Of a stretch of 64,000 nucleotides of DNA, positions 37,478 through 50,500 are shown in pieces (the stretch's first letter is position 1; the number at the start of each line of letters is the position of its first letter). Both the position numbers and the translations under genes were made by a program. Below the pieces are notes generated by a model that saw only the letters and a list, made by a program, of their open reading frames with translations, had not been told where the DNA came from and did not search any database. The stretch spans positions 310,001 through 374,000 of the forward strand of contig JALJCO010003102.1 in the NCBI GenBank assembly GCA_023101725.1. The letters are read 5' to 3'. The DNA is from Atherinomorus stipes. Taxonomy: Eukaryota; Chordata; Actinopteri; Atheriniformes; Atherinidae.

Positions 37478-40400
37478 GTATTCAAAAGTTAAAGTTTACC
37501 TGGAAAGGTTGAAGTGCATTTTAATTCATTCTGGCATCATACAAAAGGCCAAATATCCCTAACTTTTTGTGAGTAGTGTAAATAAACACATCCAGGGCAG
37601 CTGTTTACACTGATATTAAGCTACACATGGATCAAGATTCTGATTGAATATTTAAATTATGGATCAAATTTTACTTTTTGATGCAATCATGCCACAAAAA
37701 CAGATTCTGTAGGAGACAAAAGCCGACTCCTTTCTACTTCCTCTAATTCGAAGAGTGTCCAGTGTGTCATTAGTATTTCAAATGTTGTACTTTCAGGTTA
37801 CATTGCAAACTCGCCATTTAAAGTGGCATTTAAAAGACCAGAAAAAGTGGAACGGTCAAAGCAAAAAAGGGCTTTCAGTTTTATCTGAGGCACTTTTACA
37901 GAAAAAGGTCATAAGATTAAAGAGTTGCATAGAAATGTGAGTGGGTGATGAATGAGGCGTGCAAAACTGTGCTCATTGAGAGATGTCAGTGTGTTCAGTT
38001 TGATTCAACCTGATAAGCCCGTGCAGTAGGACACCACTGTCTCAGGACACTGCACTTCGAAAGACACTGTCTGGCCTCAGTAAAAAGAGATGGTGCATTC
38101 AATGTCCTTTCTTTTGAAGAGTCAGCATTTTCATCTTTGTCCAGCTGTTTCATCTCACCTCTGATGGTGGATTTATTCACTGAGTGCTTTTATGTCCTAA
38201 GTTTTCGATATTATTAGGACACGTACACTTCTACAGTAGTTTGGCTGGTCCCATTTGGCTAGTAGAGGTTAAATCGATCCTAACATGGCATGGGGAAGCC
38301 TGGTAGCAATGGTCCTGTGGAAGATTCAAATCACACTACAGTATACAAGAGCAAGAACTTGTAGACTTAGTGATGGGAATGTCCTCTCACTCACTCTCAA
38401 TGTTCTAGAGCCTGAAAAAAACTGATGTGCAGACTCCAAGCTCTTGTTGAATCATTTGAACTTTTCTTAGTGGAAAAGAAAAATGCAAGACTTAATAGCA
38501 CATATACAGTACATAAGTTCTTGTGTCTTACGGCTTTTGATACCCGCCATAAAACACAGAAAAACAACAACATAGTTTCCTTATTAACTATTACCTTGTA
38601 TTTAATGCCAGTTCTGCAGATTCAGGGTGTATCTGCTTGCACTGCTCCAGTTACCTCCAAGGCTAAATTCATTACATAGTAAAATGATTTTGAAGGGTTT
38701 TCCTTTTCTCAGGTGCTCTTTGGAAAAGTTCTCCGAACGCCTGTCTGGGTTTATATTGTTAATGAATCTGGGCGCGTTGGCTTTTGGGAAATGTTACACT
38801 GATGTCATTCTTTTGAAGCTACTGTGTCCATTTGTGCTTTATCAACATGAAAATTATCATCTTAGTGCACGGTGGTTCAATCAGGAGAAAAATGTACCGA
38901 GGGGAAAAAAGCTGATGAGTCAGAGTTGGTATTTTAATTGCAATTTGAATTTTACATATCACAGTTGGGATAATTGGATTGATTCAATCCTCAGACCTAA
39001 AACTCACCCCAGCACAAAGATAGTGAATAACACAGAGACCTTGCCTTGATGTTACCTCATATTTTGAGGCTTCCTGACTTAGAGATTCTAAACTTTGGGT
39101 GTCAGATTTTCTCTGTAGTGGCTTTTTTTTTTTTTTTCCTTCTTCTTTTTTTACTGTGATGTGCTTCCTGCCAAATGCGGAGGAGGTATCATATGTGCTG
39201 GACTGTCATTTCATAATGAAGTGCTTCTACCCTGCAGCAGTGCCTGCTCATATCCAATTATATACCGTAATGCACTTGTGTTTGCATTCGGAAACAACGA
39301 ACCACCTACTGTACACATATCGTCACCAAGAGATGCCACACACCCCTATTGCAAAATATGAACTATTCCTACCTCAATCTTGTATTTGTTGCTAGAGTTA
39401 GGAAAGTTCCCGTCCTCATTTGCACCTAAAAGTTTTACTCACTGTAACTTGGATATAAATTTCAGCAGAAAAGTGGAATATTTGCTGATGCCAACTGGGA
39501 GCCCAGACCAAACCAAATAGTAAAGGCAACACAACAGCAAATGATCATGTCCTGGGAGTGTAGCAGTGATATTGTAGCTTTTGTTTATCCCAAACCATGG
39601 TTCAAAATAACTTTCTGAATCAGTTAAATGACCAAAAAAGCCAAATGAAAATACTTTGCTTTACATTCTTTATATAATTATTGCATCTATCGCACAATTA
39701 TAATGTTTTTGAAGTGCAGGTGAACAAAATGAAAGGGTCCTGCAGAAAGTCAGCTCCTAATACCAGATGACGCTTAATCAAAACCAGTGGAGGAGAAGAG
39801 ATAGCACCCGATGTAGCTGTTACCCTCTCAGCAAGAAGAAAAAGAGAGAAAAAAAAGACGAATGTCTGCTATCTAGAAGAGCCATTGAGCCACTGCTCAT
39901 GACAGTGATGGATCCTCACCTGCATTGGTTGGTATTATCAACCCCAGCCAGCACACATACAGTATATAAATCTCACAAGCATTCCTGGTGTGAGGCTGCC
40001 ATCCACTAGTGCTGTCTGCAGGAACATCATCTAAAGTTGGTAATGGCTTCAGCGTCATGGAAAAACACAAGGGCACAATTCAATAGTCGAGTGATGCTGC
40101 GGTTTATACAATAATGTCACACACTTGGGGCATCGTTATGGTAGTGTATTAATGTTTAGAGCACAAGCCGTGTTGTATTCCCTGTCTTAATAGTCAACTT
40201 CCAATTAAACAATTAACTAGTTCAGTTCAGCTTTTTTTCATCTGTCCATCAAGTTGATGTTTACTTTCTTTAAGAACACAAAACTTTAAACCAGTATGGC
40301 TTTGAATATCTGCTCTCAGGCACCTTGTTCTAAACAGAACAATACATTCTAACCTCATGGGGCATTTCTGTCTTTTTTATTCCATTCAACAATTTCATTT

Positions 40401-43400
40401 TTAAAGCTTGTTGCTGGTTTAAAAACAAAAATATATATATATCAAAAAATGCATGACTATCGGCTGTTCCTGGGGAGAATGAATGACCGCTATGGTACAT
40501 CATTGCCACCAAATAGCCAATTGGCCCCACTATTTCTAAATTAACCCTGAGTGTGGTGGGAGTAATGGCCATTCAGTGAAAGTGAGGAACATTCAAAACA
40601 CATTGTGTGGGTCATTTCATTTGCAATCACAGCACATGGCTGCGTTTAAGCTGAACCAGCTCTAAGTGGCTATGTTTGTCTTGTTCTCTGACATGATGGG
40701 CAGAAACCTGGCATCTCTGCAATTCCCCAGGATAATGGAAGATTTGACATGCTGCACTGCTACACCTTCAGCGTCGTGTTTGAATGCATTCGGGGCTCCT
40801 TTGCTGACTCTTCCAAATACAATAAAATAACGTCACAATAATCTTGGAGAGAAAAATTTCAACAACTTACCGTCCAATATTCCTGCTCAGTCTGCAGCTT
40901 CTCTCCCTAATAACCACCCATGCAATATGTTTCTTTATTGTTTTTGCTTCTACCTGTAGGCGTTGTCGCACTCGCCCCAATTCTCAGCTGGATCATTGTT
41001 TTACAAATTGAAGCAACATTTAGTCTTCACATCCCAGACTTAATTTTCACCCTGCATGGAAATTCAGACCTGAGCCTTCTCTTGGGTGAGTGGAGCTTCT
41101 TCATTCATCACAAGATACTAAGTCCTGAGCTTCAGGAGGATTCAGTCCTCATTATTTTTGATACTTTTACATTTATGACGTTTTTCTTTTCCTCTTTGGG
41201 AAAGATTTAGCTAAACATCTAAATGTTAGTCAAGTATCCGAAAGCCCTCATTAAAAAGTCTCAGCCGCAGCCTCAAGGTTTAGTTCTTCTATATAGTTGC
41301 AAATTTAAACAAATAACCAAGCAGCTGAAAAACCAGTTTTCACACCATGCTTTTCTCTGTAATTAGACTGAAATGAATAGAATACTTTTCTGTTTCTGTG
41401 TAGCACTCTGTAAATTTTAGCTGAGGACCCTGCTCCTACAGAGGCTTTATTACAGATGAAATAACGGCACAGCCTGGTGCAAAAGCCCACTGACAGACTT
41501 TTAACTTTCTCCTGTCAAAAGGCATAATCAGCCCATCAGTTACAGTACCTGTTACACAATCAGACATTTTCTCCTCATTTTGCGTCCACGTGTTTTAACA
41601 GTAAGGTGGTCATCACTTCCCTTCAATATCTCAAGTTACTAAGCAACAGACTGCTCATAATAGCACAGTAAGTTTTCTTTTGATTGACAGGCTACTGTAT
41701 ATACTGGCTAAAATCACCCAAAAGGCACTTTTCTCTTCAACTAATAGCAGTAAAATGGAAGCATTTAGTAAGGAACTGCTGTGTATAGGGTATTGTGAAT
41801 GTATAGGATTTAAATTAATGTCCCTGCTCAACTCTAGTCTCTCAGCTGAATTACATGACATGGTGTCAAGTTGTACTGTTTTTTATATCCCCTTTTTTTT
41901 CTTCTCTTTAAATTTGCCTGTTAGTCCTGTAGACCTTAAAAGAAATCTGAGACAGATACCACCAGACTCTCGCCAAATGCTGTCTGGAGATGATGTCACT
42001 GTATCAGTGCTTATTTCTGTTGTAACCTAGAAAATGGAGAAGCTTGTTTCAGAGCAGAGACGTTTCTTTATTTTATCATTGTATGTAAGTAGCAAACTCG
42101 CACATTTAAAAAGCCATTAAGTCAAAGTGCAGCAATAAGCATCCAGCTGTGATCCCCATCCTCGCCAAATGTACATGTGTAAAATTAGTCTGTTTGTCAT
42201 CTACCAAGATGTAGATGAACATCACTCCTTCACAAAGACTCAAACTTGAGAGATGAGTGGACAGCAGGAAATCACACGACAGGATGTTTGGACACCAGTT
42301 TGGACAACTTGGATGACACAGTCTTCACAAATATGGTCTCATTTTAACAGATGTGAGGATGACATGTGGATTCACATCCTGTTAGAATGACATTGGCATG
42401 AGGAAGTGAGATCCTTGTGCTAAAGATTTGACAGTCTTTGAATCTCTGGCATAATTTCATTGCTCATCATTTCCATCTTTTTAGGTAAAATTTTAACTTG
42501 TTTCCTTCTGATTCTATGAATTCAAATTTTATACAAATTTGAAATAAAAATGCAAATGAGTGTAATTTACAGCTGTTTTAAAAGAAGCAATGTTTGTTCT
42601 TATTTTAATTTTGTTTTGTTTTGTTTTTTTCTCCTCCGCCTTCAGATATCACCACAACTTTTTTTTCAAAACTTTTTTATAATGTAATTGCTCAATTTGG
42701 TGGAGATGGATGGGAAATCACTGAGTTGTAACACCATTTTACATTTCCTCTGTCTCATATTTGTATTAGAAATTGCTTCTCTCACATTTTCAACTGCTAT
42801 TTTCCCAGCTCAGATATGCAGATTTTTTTTTCTTAAGAAAATCAGACTCCACCTTCTCTCTTTAAATTCACATCTGTGTGCTCAGCAACTAAAACACCAG
42901 GAAATCCACAGTAAAGTCAGAGGTTACTATTGAAGGACATTAAATAGAGAGATTAACCTGGAAGGGTTCAGCCATTCTGTACAAGTCTTATTTCATTTAA
43001 AGCATTAAAAGTAACTGCCTCACACTGCAGTGTCTAGCTTTAGTGTCAGTGCTCTGTAAGCTTGTGGTGCCTTCAATTATTCAAAGAAAGAAAACATCCT
43101 CAGGATAAGGTTTCCCCTGCATTGCAGATGTATGGGATTGACCATCATGCCACTGAAAGACTGTAAACTTAAAAATAAAGCCGCAGCAGCAATCAAACTA
43201 CTTTATAGTTGCAGTATTGATTGTTTTGGAATTTTCTATTTAGTATCTTTTATATTCCTCGTGAGAAAACTCACCACTTACTGAAGCTCAAGGAACTAAA
43301 AAGTCAAAGTGGGTGATTCGGTCACCAAATATGTTACATTTGTTTTATTAGAGCAGAAGTTGGCTGAATACGGGATAGATGGACAGCACTTCTCTGCAGC

Positions 43401-44037
43401 TTACGTCTGGCTCGCTGACCTCCTCACCTTGTCCCTGAAGTGAGGTGTGTCATTTTTGGTGGTCCTGGTGTGTGATGCCCCAAACCCGGTCATGCTTCTA
43501 TGCCCACCCAGTGCTGACAGATGGTAAAGGAGGTAACACCGAAGACCTGCGTTGGCCTCGGGCCTGCAGCGTTCACTCCCAGCAACGGCTCATATCCATC
43601 ATCTTGACCACACCAGGGGCTGTTCCTGAAACTGCCCTTCACCACTGGGTTGTACACATATAGTCCGCCTGACTCTCTGGTCCAGTCCACCTTGGCAGAG
43701 GTGAACGCATGCATGCCAGTTTGTAGCAACATGTGTTCATTTGATTTGATGAATGTTTGTAGTTTCAGGGTTGTTGACAGGCCTGATAATCAGAATTGAA
43801 GATACATGAGCTGACAGAGACAACTTTCTTGATGATTTTCTCTGTTCAAGTTATTTAAAGGTGCAGTGTGTAACAAATTCAAAGGTCAATGGCAAAAAAA
43901 TGTAATGTGTAATTTAAAACTGTTTCTATTGATGTGTAATTGCTTCTCTACAATATTTGTTAAATGCTTTTCTTAGAATGAGCCATTTACTTGTTGGGAG
44001 TCCACCTACGTACATGGAGGCAGCCATATTTGTGCCT

Positions 44038-44070
44038 TTTTTTTTTTTTTTTTTTCTTTTTTTTTTTACT
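44038..44070. repeat. T-rich homopolymer
   Basis: A T run of about 32 nt with one internal C, inside the left part of the MITE. Confidence 0.85.
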
Positions 44071-44449
44071 ACAGTTTCCCTGAATGGACACTGTTGTGTG
44101 AAGTGAAAACCCACTGCTGTATCAAGCTTTATCATGCTTTTTAAATGTTCCAAAAGTCAAATACAGGCCTTTGTAAGCTAAATATGTTCCCATTGCCACT
44201 ATAGAAACCAATTTGGTGTTAAATATTAGTTTTTTTATGCGTCTAATTTCCAACACGGAAGTAAGATGGCTGACTGTACTGAACCACGGAAGCTCCGACC
44301 AATTGCAGCATGTTTTACACCCATTTCATGACGTCGCCCCAGAAAAGACACAGATTCTGAAGGGCCACAGAATTGTTTTTAGCACTGGATTCGGCACTCT
44401 CATGGACGTTATTGGTAAACATTGATGGATAATTGGACTCCGATAAAAT

Positions 44450-44880
44450 GGACCAGCCTGTTATGGAGCTGTATTTGCACTACTGTTTGTACTGCATACA
44501 TCAGGACTGCTCAGTTTTCTCTGCCACATGCATTATTTGCACTTTGCCACTGTACTGTTCATTGCTTATAACCTGCTGTACATGTTAAGTTACATTGTTT
44601 ACATTGACTATTTGCACTGTTGTCCATCAGGACCACAGTAATGTTACATTGTCAAACTTTACCGTTACATTTCCCATCTGTACATTTGTAATCTTCTTCA
44701 GTATTTAAACTTAAGTTTCGTGTTTAGATTTCTAGTTATCCAAGTGGATTCCTATGTTTTATATTTTATATTTTCATCTTGTAGTTTATTATATTTTATT
44801 ATGCACCGTGGGTTTAAGAGGACTGTAATTTCATCTGTGTTGTATGTCTACCATGCAGCACATTTGACAATAAAGTTGAG
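44450..44880 (+). mobile_element. Probable non-LTR retrotransposon 3' end
   Basis: The end reads 'gcaccgtgggtttaagagga...', then 'catttgacaataaagttgag'. This resembles a 3' UTR tail recurrent in fish non-LTR elements, preceded by a 'tttgcact' repeat region. It includes an AATAAA-like signal in CAATAAAG. There is no coding part, so it is a 5'-truncated copy. Clade not determined; the 5' boundary is approximate. Confidence 0.45.
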
Positions 44881-45440
44881 TATGCGCTCAACCCAGAGTC
44901 TGATATGGAGTTTGAAGTACACGCAGTATCACAGACCCCTGACAAGTAAGTAAATTGGCAAACAAATCATAGGCTAGTAGTTAGCATTTGGGTTGGGAGA
45001 CATTTTCACTCACCGGTGTTGTCTGTCCGTGAGGCGTTTTTAAAAAAACAAGCTTTTCTTCTGAACTCTGAAGCAAACGTCTTTAAGCTGATGGCTGCTT
45101 GTCTCTGAGGAAATCTTCCTGCAGGCTGTTTGTTTCTTCCTCAGAGAGCGTGGATAGGTTATAGGATTCTCTTCAGTTTCTGTTGAACAAAGAAGGCATC
45201 TTGCTACGATGCTGCACATGCATATTTGTCGCTTCATGGTTGGTGCCACCTCGTTGCGTATACCGGTGGTCAGTCAGTTATATTAAGGAAGCTAGAGCTT
45301 GGACTGAATATTCATATATATCACTCAAATATGCACAAATGAAGAAAAAAACAACTCTGATGAAGTTTTTTTATGAGGAAATAACACAATAACATGCTGA
45401 AAAGCTCTTAAAAGTCCTTTTTTCATGATACGGCTCCTTT

Positions 45441-47135
45441 AAGGAAGGCAAGTTTATTTGTATAGCACATTTCATGTACAGAACAATTCAAAGTGCTTTA
45501 CATAAAACATTATAAGCAAAAGGGAGAGAAAAAAACAATTAGAAGCATGATTCAAAATTAAAAGCATTTAAAATTAAAAAGAGAGAATACAGAGACGTGC
45601 GGATTTTAACTTTTGAATAAAATCTACGTAAAAGCAGCTGAGAACAGGTGGGTCTTCAGCCTGGATTTAAATAAACTAAGTGTTTCAGCTGATCTGAGAC
45701 TTTCTGGGAGTTTGTTCCAAACATGTGGAGCATAGAAGCTGAACGCAGCTTCTCCATGTCTGGTTCTGACTCTGGGAACTGATAAAAGGCCGGATCCAGA
45801 TGACCTGAGGGGTCTTGTAGGTTCATACTGGGTCACGAGGTCACTGATGTATTTTGGGCCTGAACCATTCAGAGCTTTATAGACCAGCAGCAGAACTTTA
45901 AAGTCTATTCTCTGATGGACCGGCAGCCAGTGTAAAGACCTGAGAACTGGACTGATGTGGTCCACTTTTCTGGTCTTTGTGAGAACTCGGGCAGCAGAGT
46001 TCTGAATGAGCTGCAGCTGTTTAACTGTTTTTTTAGGTAGACCAGTAAAGACGCTGTTACAGTAGTCAAGCCGACTGAAGATGAATGCATGGACTAGTTT
46101 TTCCAGATTTTCCTGAGACATCAGATCTTTTATCCTTGAGATGTTCTTCAGGTGATAGTAGGCTGATTTAGTGATCGCTTTGATGTGTTTTTCAAAGTTT
46201 AGGTCTGAGTCCATCACTACACCCAGATTTCTGGCCTGATTGGTGGTTTTTAGGTGTATGGACTGAAGTTCTGTGACAACCTGATGTCGTTTCTCTTTGG
46301 CTCCAAAAACAATCACCTCAGTTTTGTTTTTGTTCAGCTGAAGAAAGTTGAGGCACATCCAGTCATTAATCTCCTCAATACATTTACCAAGAGCCTGTAC
46401 AGGGCCCCGGTCTCCTGGTGATACTGTAATATATAGCTGTGTGTCATCTGCGTAGCTATGGTAACTAATATTGTTGTTCTTTATAACCTGAGCCAGTGGG
46501 AGCATGTAGATGTTAAACAGAAGAGGCCCCAGGATAGAGCCCTGGGGAACTCCACAGGTCATTTTTGTCTGCTCAGATGTAAAATTGCCTACTGACACAA
46601 AGTACTTCCTGTTCTCCAAGTATGTTTTGAACCAGTTTAGTACAGAACTAGAGAGACCCACCCACTTCTCCAGTCGTTGGAGTAATATGATGTGGTCAAC
46701 CGTATCAAATGCAGCGCTGAGATCCAGTAAAACCAACACTGACATTTTTCCAGTGTCAGTATTCAGACATATGTCATTCATGACTTTGGTCAGAGCAGTC
46801 TCGGTGCTGTGGTGCTGTCTAAAACCTGATTGGAAGACATCATAACGGTTGTTTTCTCTTAAAAAGTCATTTAGCTGGTGAAAGGCTGCTTTTTCAATGA
46901 TCTTACTTAAAAATGGAAGATTGGAGATCGGCCTGTAGCTGCTCATCTGTGTCTTGTCTAGATTATCCTTTTTAGCAGAGGTTTGATCACAGCTGTTTTC
47001 AGTGACTCTGGGAAAACACCTGACGTTAGAGAGGAGTTCACAATCTGAAGCAGATCTGACTCCAAGGTCTTTGAGACCTTTTTTAAAAAACCAGTGGGCA
47101 GGATGTCCAAACAGCAAGAGGAGGAGTTCAGTTAA
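45441..47135 (-). mobile_element. 5'-truncated L2-like LINE
   Basis: Minus-strand non-LTR retrotransposon. Its 3' tail (45441-45500) reads GTAAAGCACTTTGAATTGTT, then ATGAAATGTGCTATACAAAT and AAACTTGCCTTCC, the tail of fish L2-type LINEs. Upstream is the reverse-transcriptase gene. The endonuclease domain and 5' UTR are missing: similarity stops near 47135, soon after the start of the RT region. Truncation of this kind is usual for target-primed reverse transcription. The L2 assignment rests on the RT C-terminal region and tail. Confidence 0.8.
45624..47117 (-). pseudogene. L2-like reverse transcriptase, 5'-truncated and frameshifted
   Basis: The open frame of 497 codons is mostly reverse transcriptase. 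Visible motifs: SYRPISNLPFLSK (60-72), LDLSAAFDTVDH (131-142, catalytic Asp), GVPQGSILGPLLF (189-201), the active-site YADD (222-225) and, near the C-terminus, LHWLPVHQRIDFKVLLLVYK. The enzyme would copy LINE RNA at a nicked target. Roughly the first 50 residues are not in the native frame: the expected upstream RT sequence is found in a neighbouring frame and joins the main frame at an A-run near 46969-46973 (plus-strand TTTTT), so one base appears lost. With the missing endonuclease, this copy is dead, although the rest of the RT frame is intact, which points to a fairly young insertion. Confidence 0.85.
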
Positions 47136-47475
47136 CTTTAAAAGGAGTTAGAGCACTGTTTGGGATAAGTAATGCCTTGAAAGGCACTAAAAGTAGTTAC
47201 CCATACAGTCATAGCTTCACCTGAGATTACTGGATCCACTCGCAGATGAAAACATCTTTATGTCTGGGAGGCCTCTGAAGGCCGCCATACATTCACAACA
47301 GTGCTTGGTATGCGAGGTAATTGCGATACCCATCTTCACAACCAGATGTCAGGAATTCTTACACACTGTACCTTTAAAGTTTTCCTGAAATTGTTACAGT
47401 CAAGTGCATCACAGTAACTGCCATTACCATTATACGACTGGACAGTAAACGTATGGAGGATACGGATTCTTGATG

Positions 47476-47590
47476 CAGCTTCCCCAGATTTAAATCCTGG
47501 CCCGGTTCCCTTTGCTGCATGTCCCCTTTCTCCAATCCCATCCCCGTCAAGCCACTGAAAACATCAAGGCCTCTAGAGCCCCCAAAATAA
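47476..47590 (+). mobile_element. tRNA-derived SINE fragment (copy 2)
   Basis: Shares with the minus-strand copy at 33402-33569 the order: a degenerate B-box (GATTTAAATCC), TTTGCTGCATGTCC, CCCCGTCAAGCCACTG and AAGGCCTCTAGAGCCCCCAAAATAA. The A-box half is absent, so it is 5'-truncated. Confidence 0.6.
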
Positions 47591-50500
47591 CCTTATTAAG
47601 AAAAGAATGGACAAATTACCTCACATTTTAGATGTGCAACACTACTCTGCAGTTTATGACCACAGATCATCCCACAGAGTCTGTCTGGATGACAAGAATG
47701 AAACCCTCTCAGCATGACTGTAATATCTTTTTCATAAAGTGTTGGTTTGACTATAGAGGAGACGCTGGCAGCTTTGCAGCATATTTTTTTATAAAACACA
47801 TTGTTGTCTCTCCAGATATTTGCTCTCATGATTTGTAGAAACAGAATATAGTTTTAGGCCAGCTGTTAACCAGAAGATACATGTTGTCCCGCTATGTTTT
47901 GCTCCCACCTGCAAGATTCAGCGATCAGATGGTTTATACATTGCATTCATGAGCAGGAGCTGTGTGCCAACTGCTCATTGAGCTGTGCTGAGCTCTTTCC
48001 CTTTTTAAAAATAATTTTCTCAGGGGCTAATAGGAAGTGTAAGGCACACATAGCTTATGCATCCAAAAGCATCTTTATGCCCGTATCAAGATGAAAACAA
48101 AGGCAGGGGTGTTCACTCGTTTGTCTCTGTCAGCTGGCAAAGTTGTACACAAAGTATTTCTTGAAACTAAGTATAGATGTGCAGCATGAGCAAAGGAAAG
48201 ATTGATTAACTGTGGTGCAAATCCGCTTTACTTTCTTAAAAACAGCAAATAGATTTTGGCGATTGCTATCTTATCGACTTATTATTTATGCATCTGCTGG
48301 TATTTAGTTTCAAACATATCGAGTTTACACACCAGTGTTGTAACCGGGTCTATAGCTGAGAGTCTTTAAGATCTCAGTGTTGATTGATTCTGTCCAGAGA
48401 GCAACTATCTTGACACCAGATCAAATACTGTAAAGGCAGATTTATGGAGGGATGGGAGGATAATTTGAACTAACATCATTACCTGAATAAATTAGGATAA
48501 AATAAGTTCCAGGTGGCTCAGAAATTAAATAAAACCATCTTCATGCCAGCAGAGGAAGCCTGTTAGTTTGGCAAACAAGTTGTTGTGAGTGAAAGAGTGC
48601 AAGAGCATTAATTACCCTTATTCAAAGGAACATTTTTACACTGGGAAAAACATCTTCGCTTCTTGCAGGGACCAACAAAAGAATGAATTTCTGTACTTGA
48701 AGCCAGAAGCATAGCATAGATGGAAAAGTCTAACATGGAGTAAGTTTTATTCTGTTTGTTTTATCTGCACAAAGAAATGAAATGCATAAAAGTCCCATTA
48801 TCTGTTTTTACAACAGGTTATCTGCTGCATTATTTCGTGGCTGAGTGCTGTGAGACTGTAAGAGAAGACTGTTTTACATTTTAGTTGGATATTGGTAACT
48901 TTGGATTGACTCGGGCTTTCTGTTTTCCCCTGAGTGGATCTCTGTGCTCAGCTTTGCCAATTTCAGATTGATAACACTCCTTTTTGTCTGATTCTGTGCA
49001 AGAGAGTGATGAAAGAAATTTCTCAAAAGCTGATTTTTCAGCATTGGTAAAGAAAAAGATGAAGCATTGCTTGGCATGTCTAAAGCTGAAGTGCAACAAA
49101 AATAGAAATAAGTTGAGGTATGTATAATTAATAAAAAAAAAAAGATAATCTAATCATGAACTGCAGTTCTGAACTTTTGCAGTTCAACAATGCTACATAG
49201 ATGGGGTAGAAAAGAGGAAATTTTACATGATAAGCGTTCCAAATTTAGCCCAGTTTAGTTTTCATTCACATTATTTAGATTTTTTTTCTTTTTTTAATCA
49301 CTTCAACCCTTCTTTTGTAACCATCATTCGTCACTCATCCCTTGGTAAATGCCATATCTCGACCCAAACAACAGGAATCTGATCCAGCTTGCAGACTGTG
49401 AGCTGCTGGCGACCTGGTCTGTGGTTGTAGGGCAAAGCTGCTCTTCCTCTTCCCTCCTGCCATGTTTTTGCAAACGTTACACATGGGAATTAGGACTGAG
49501 TACATTCATCTCAGGAATGATGGCATCTATATTAGGATGACAAATTTGTCCCTGTCAGCTCATGAGGGACTGGGACTTCATGTCAAGATGCAGGTAAAGT
49601 CAGGAAGACAGTGATTTGTGGCCAAGCTGCATATCTCCTCCTCTCCTGTGCTTTCTTTCTCCAAACATATGCAGCATCATGCTTAAATTTGTCACCTATT
49701 TTTACATTTGTACGGAAAGGGTCATGAAAATGAAAAATTCTTTGAAGTCTTTTAAGATTGAAACTATTTTCCAGAAATGACTAATGTTTTCTATGTTAGC
49801 ATTTAGATAGAAAGCACCACGATTACAAGCCATTCTCTGGTAATTGTTATGCCTCCCCTCATTCGCGAGCTTATCCTTGCTGTATGATATTCCTCCTGGG
49901 CAGTTCTCTACTCTCAGGCCAGATTACTACCAAGGCAAGCAACAGACACGCACAGAGCTCCAGATTCGATTTCAGATAACGAAAATATCAGGGCATCCAG
50001 AGGGGAAAATGCTTCAATGCCGACAGATTTCATTTATCTGAGAAGTGTGAAAGCAAGGATAAGGACAAGAGACAAAGTCGACCATGCAACATACTTCTAT
50101 GGAGCAGTGTTTATGCACTGACAAGAGAGAGAGTAAATGAGAGAACATGAGGGGGGAAGCGTAGGAGGTAGATGGAAGCAGATAGTGGTTTATGCATATC
50201 ATATTCAGATTTTATCATTTAGAGCATGTAGCTAACAGAAGGCATCCAGCCTTCTCTGTGTAATCTGCTAGAAGCTGTACACTACATGGCAGCCGCTCAA
50301 TATGCACTCTCTGCACTGTGAGATGGTTTGAAGCACTCGTCCATATTGTGTGCACATTATTTATACATCCCCACTAATAAATAATAAGCACCAGGCTCAA
50401 TTAGAAATCAAAATATCAGCTGTTTATCATACGCTGTGCAAAATGTCTTGAGTTGTCTGAGTGGATGAATTAGGCTGCAGTCACACATGGTTCACTGTGA

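Larger units (their letters stand above)
43854..47378. mobile_element. Composite: MITE ends around nested retroelements
   Basis: The left end TTTAAAGGTGCAGTGTGTAA (43854-43873) and the right end TTACACACTGTACCTTTAAA (47359-47378) are inverted repeats matching at 19 of 20 positions. If the element proper starts at TAAAGG, the flanking 8-mers aagttatt and aagttttc agree at 6 of 8 positions, suggestive of a hAT-type duplication. 'Aaaggtgcagtgtgtaa' is a common end in percomorph fish MITEs. Between the ends lie a LINE 3' fragment (44450-44880) and an L2-like LINE (45441-47135), so the original short element has been expanded by later insertions. Confidence 0.65.

Noticed and set aside
38627..39049. 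140-codon plus-strand open frame
   Set aside because: No family resemblance; composition follows the local AT-rich sequence. Treated as chance.
40920..41210. ORF starting with a signal-peptide-like hydrophobic stretch, considered as a short neurexin first exon
   Set aside because: The hydrophobic start is followed by no neurexin-like sequence and by no donor in a suitable phase that I could defend.
46510..46845. 111-codon plus-strand ORF
   Set aside because: Antisense shadow of the LINE reverse transcriptase.
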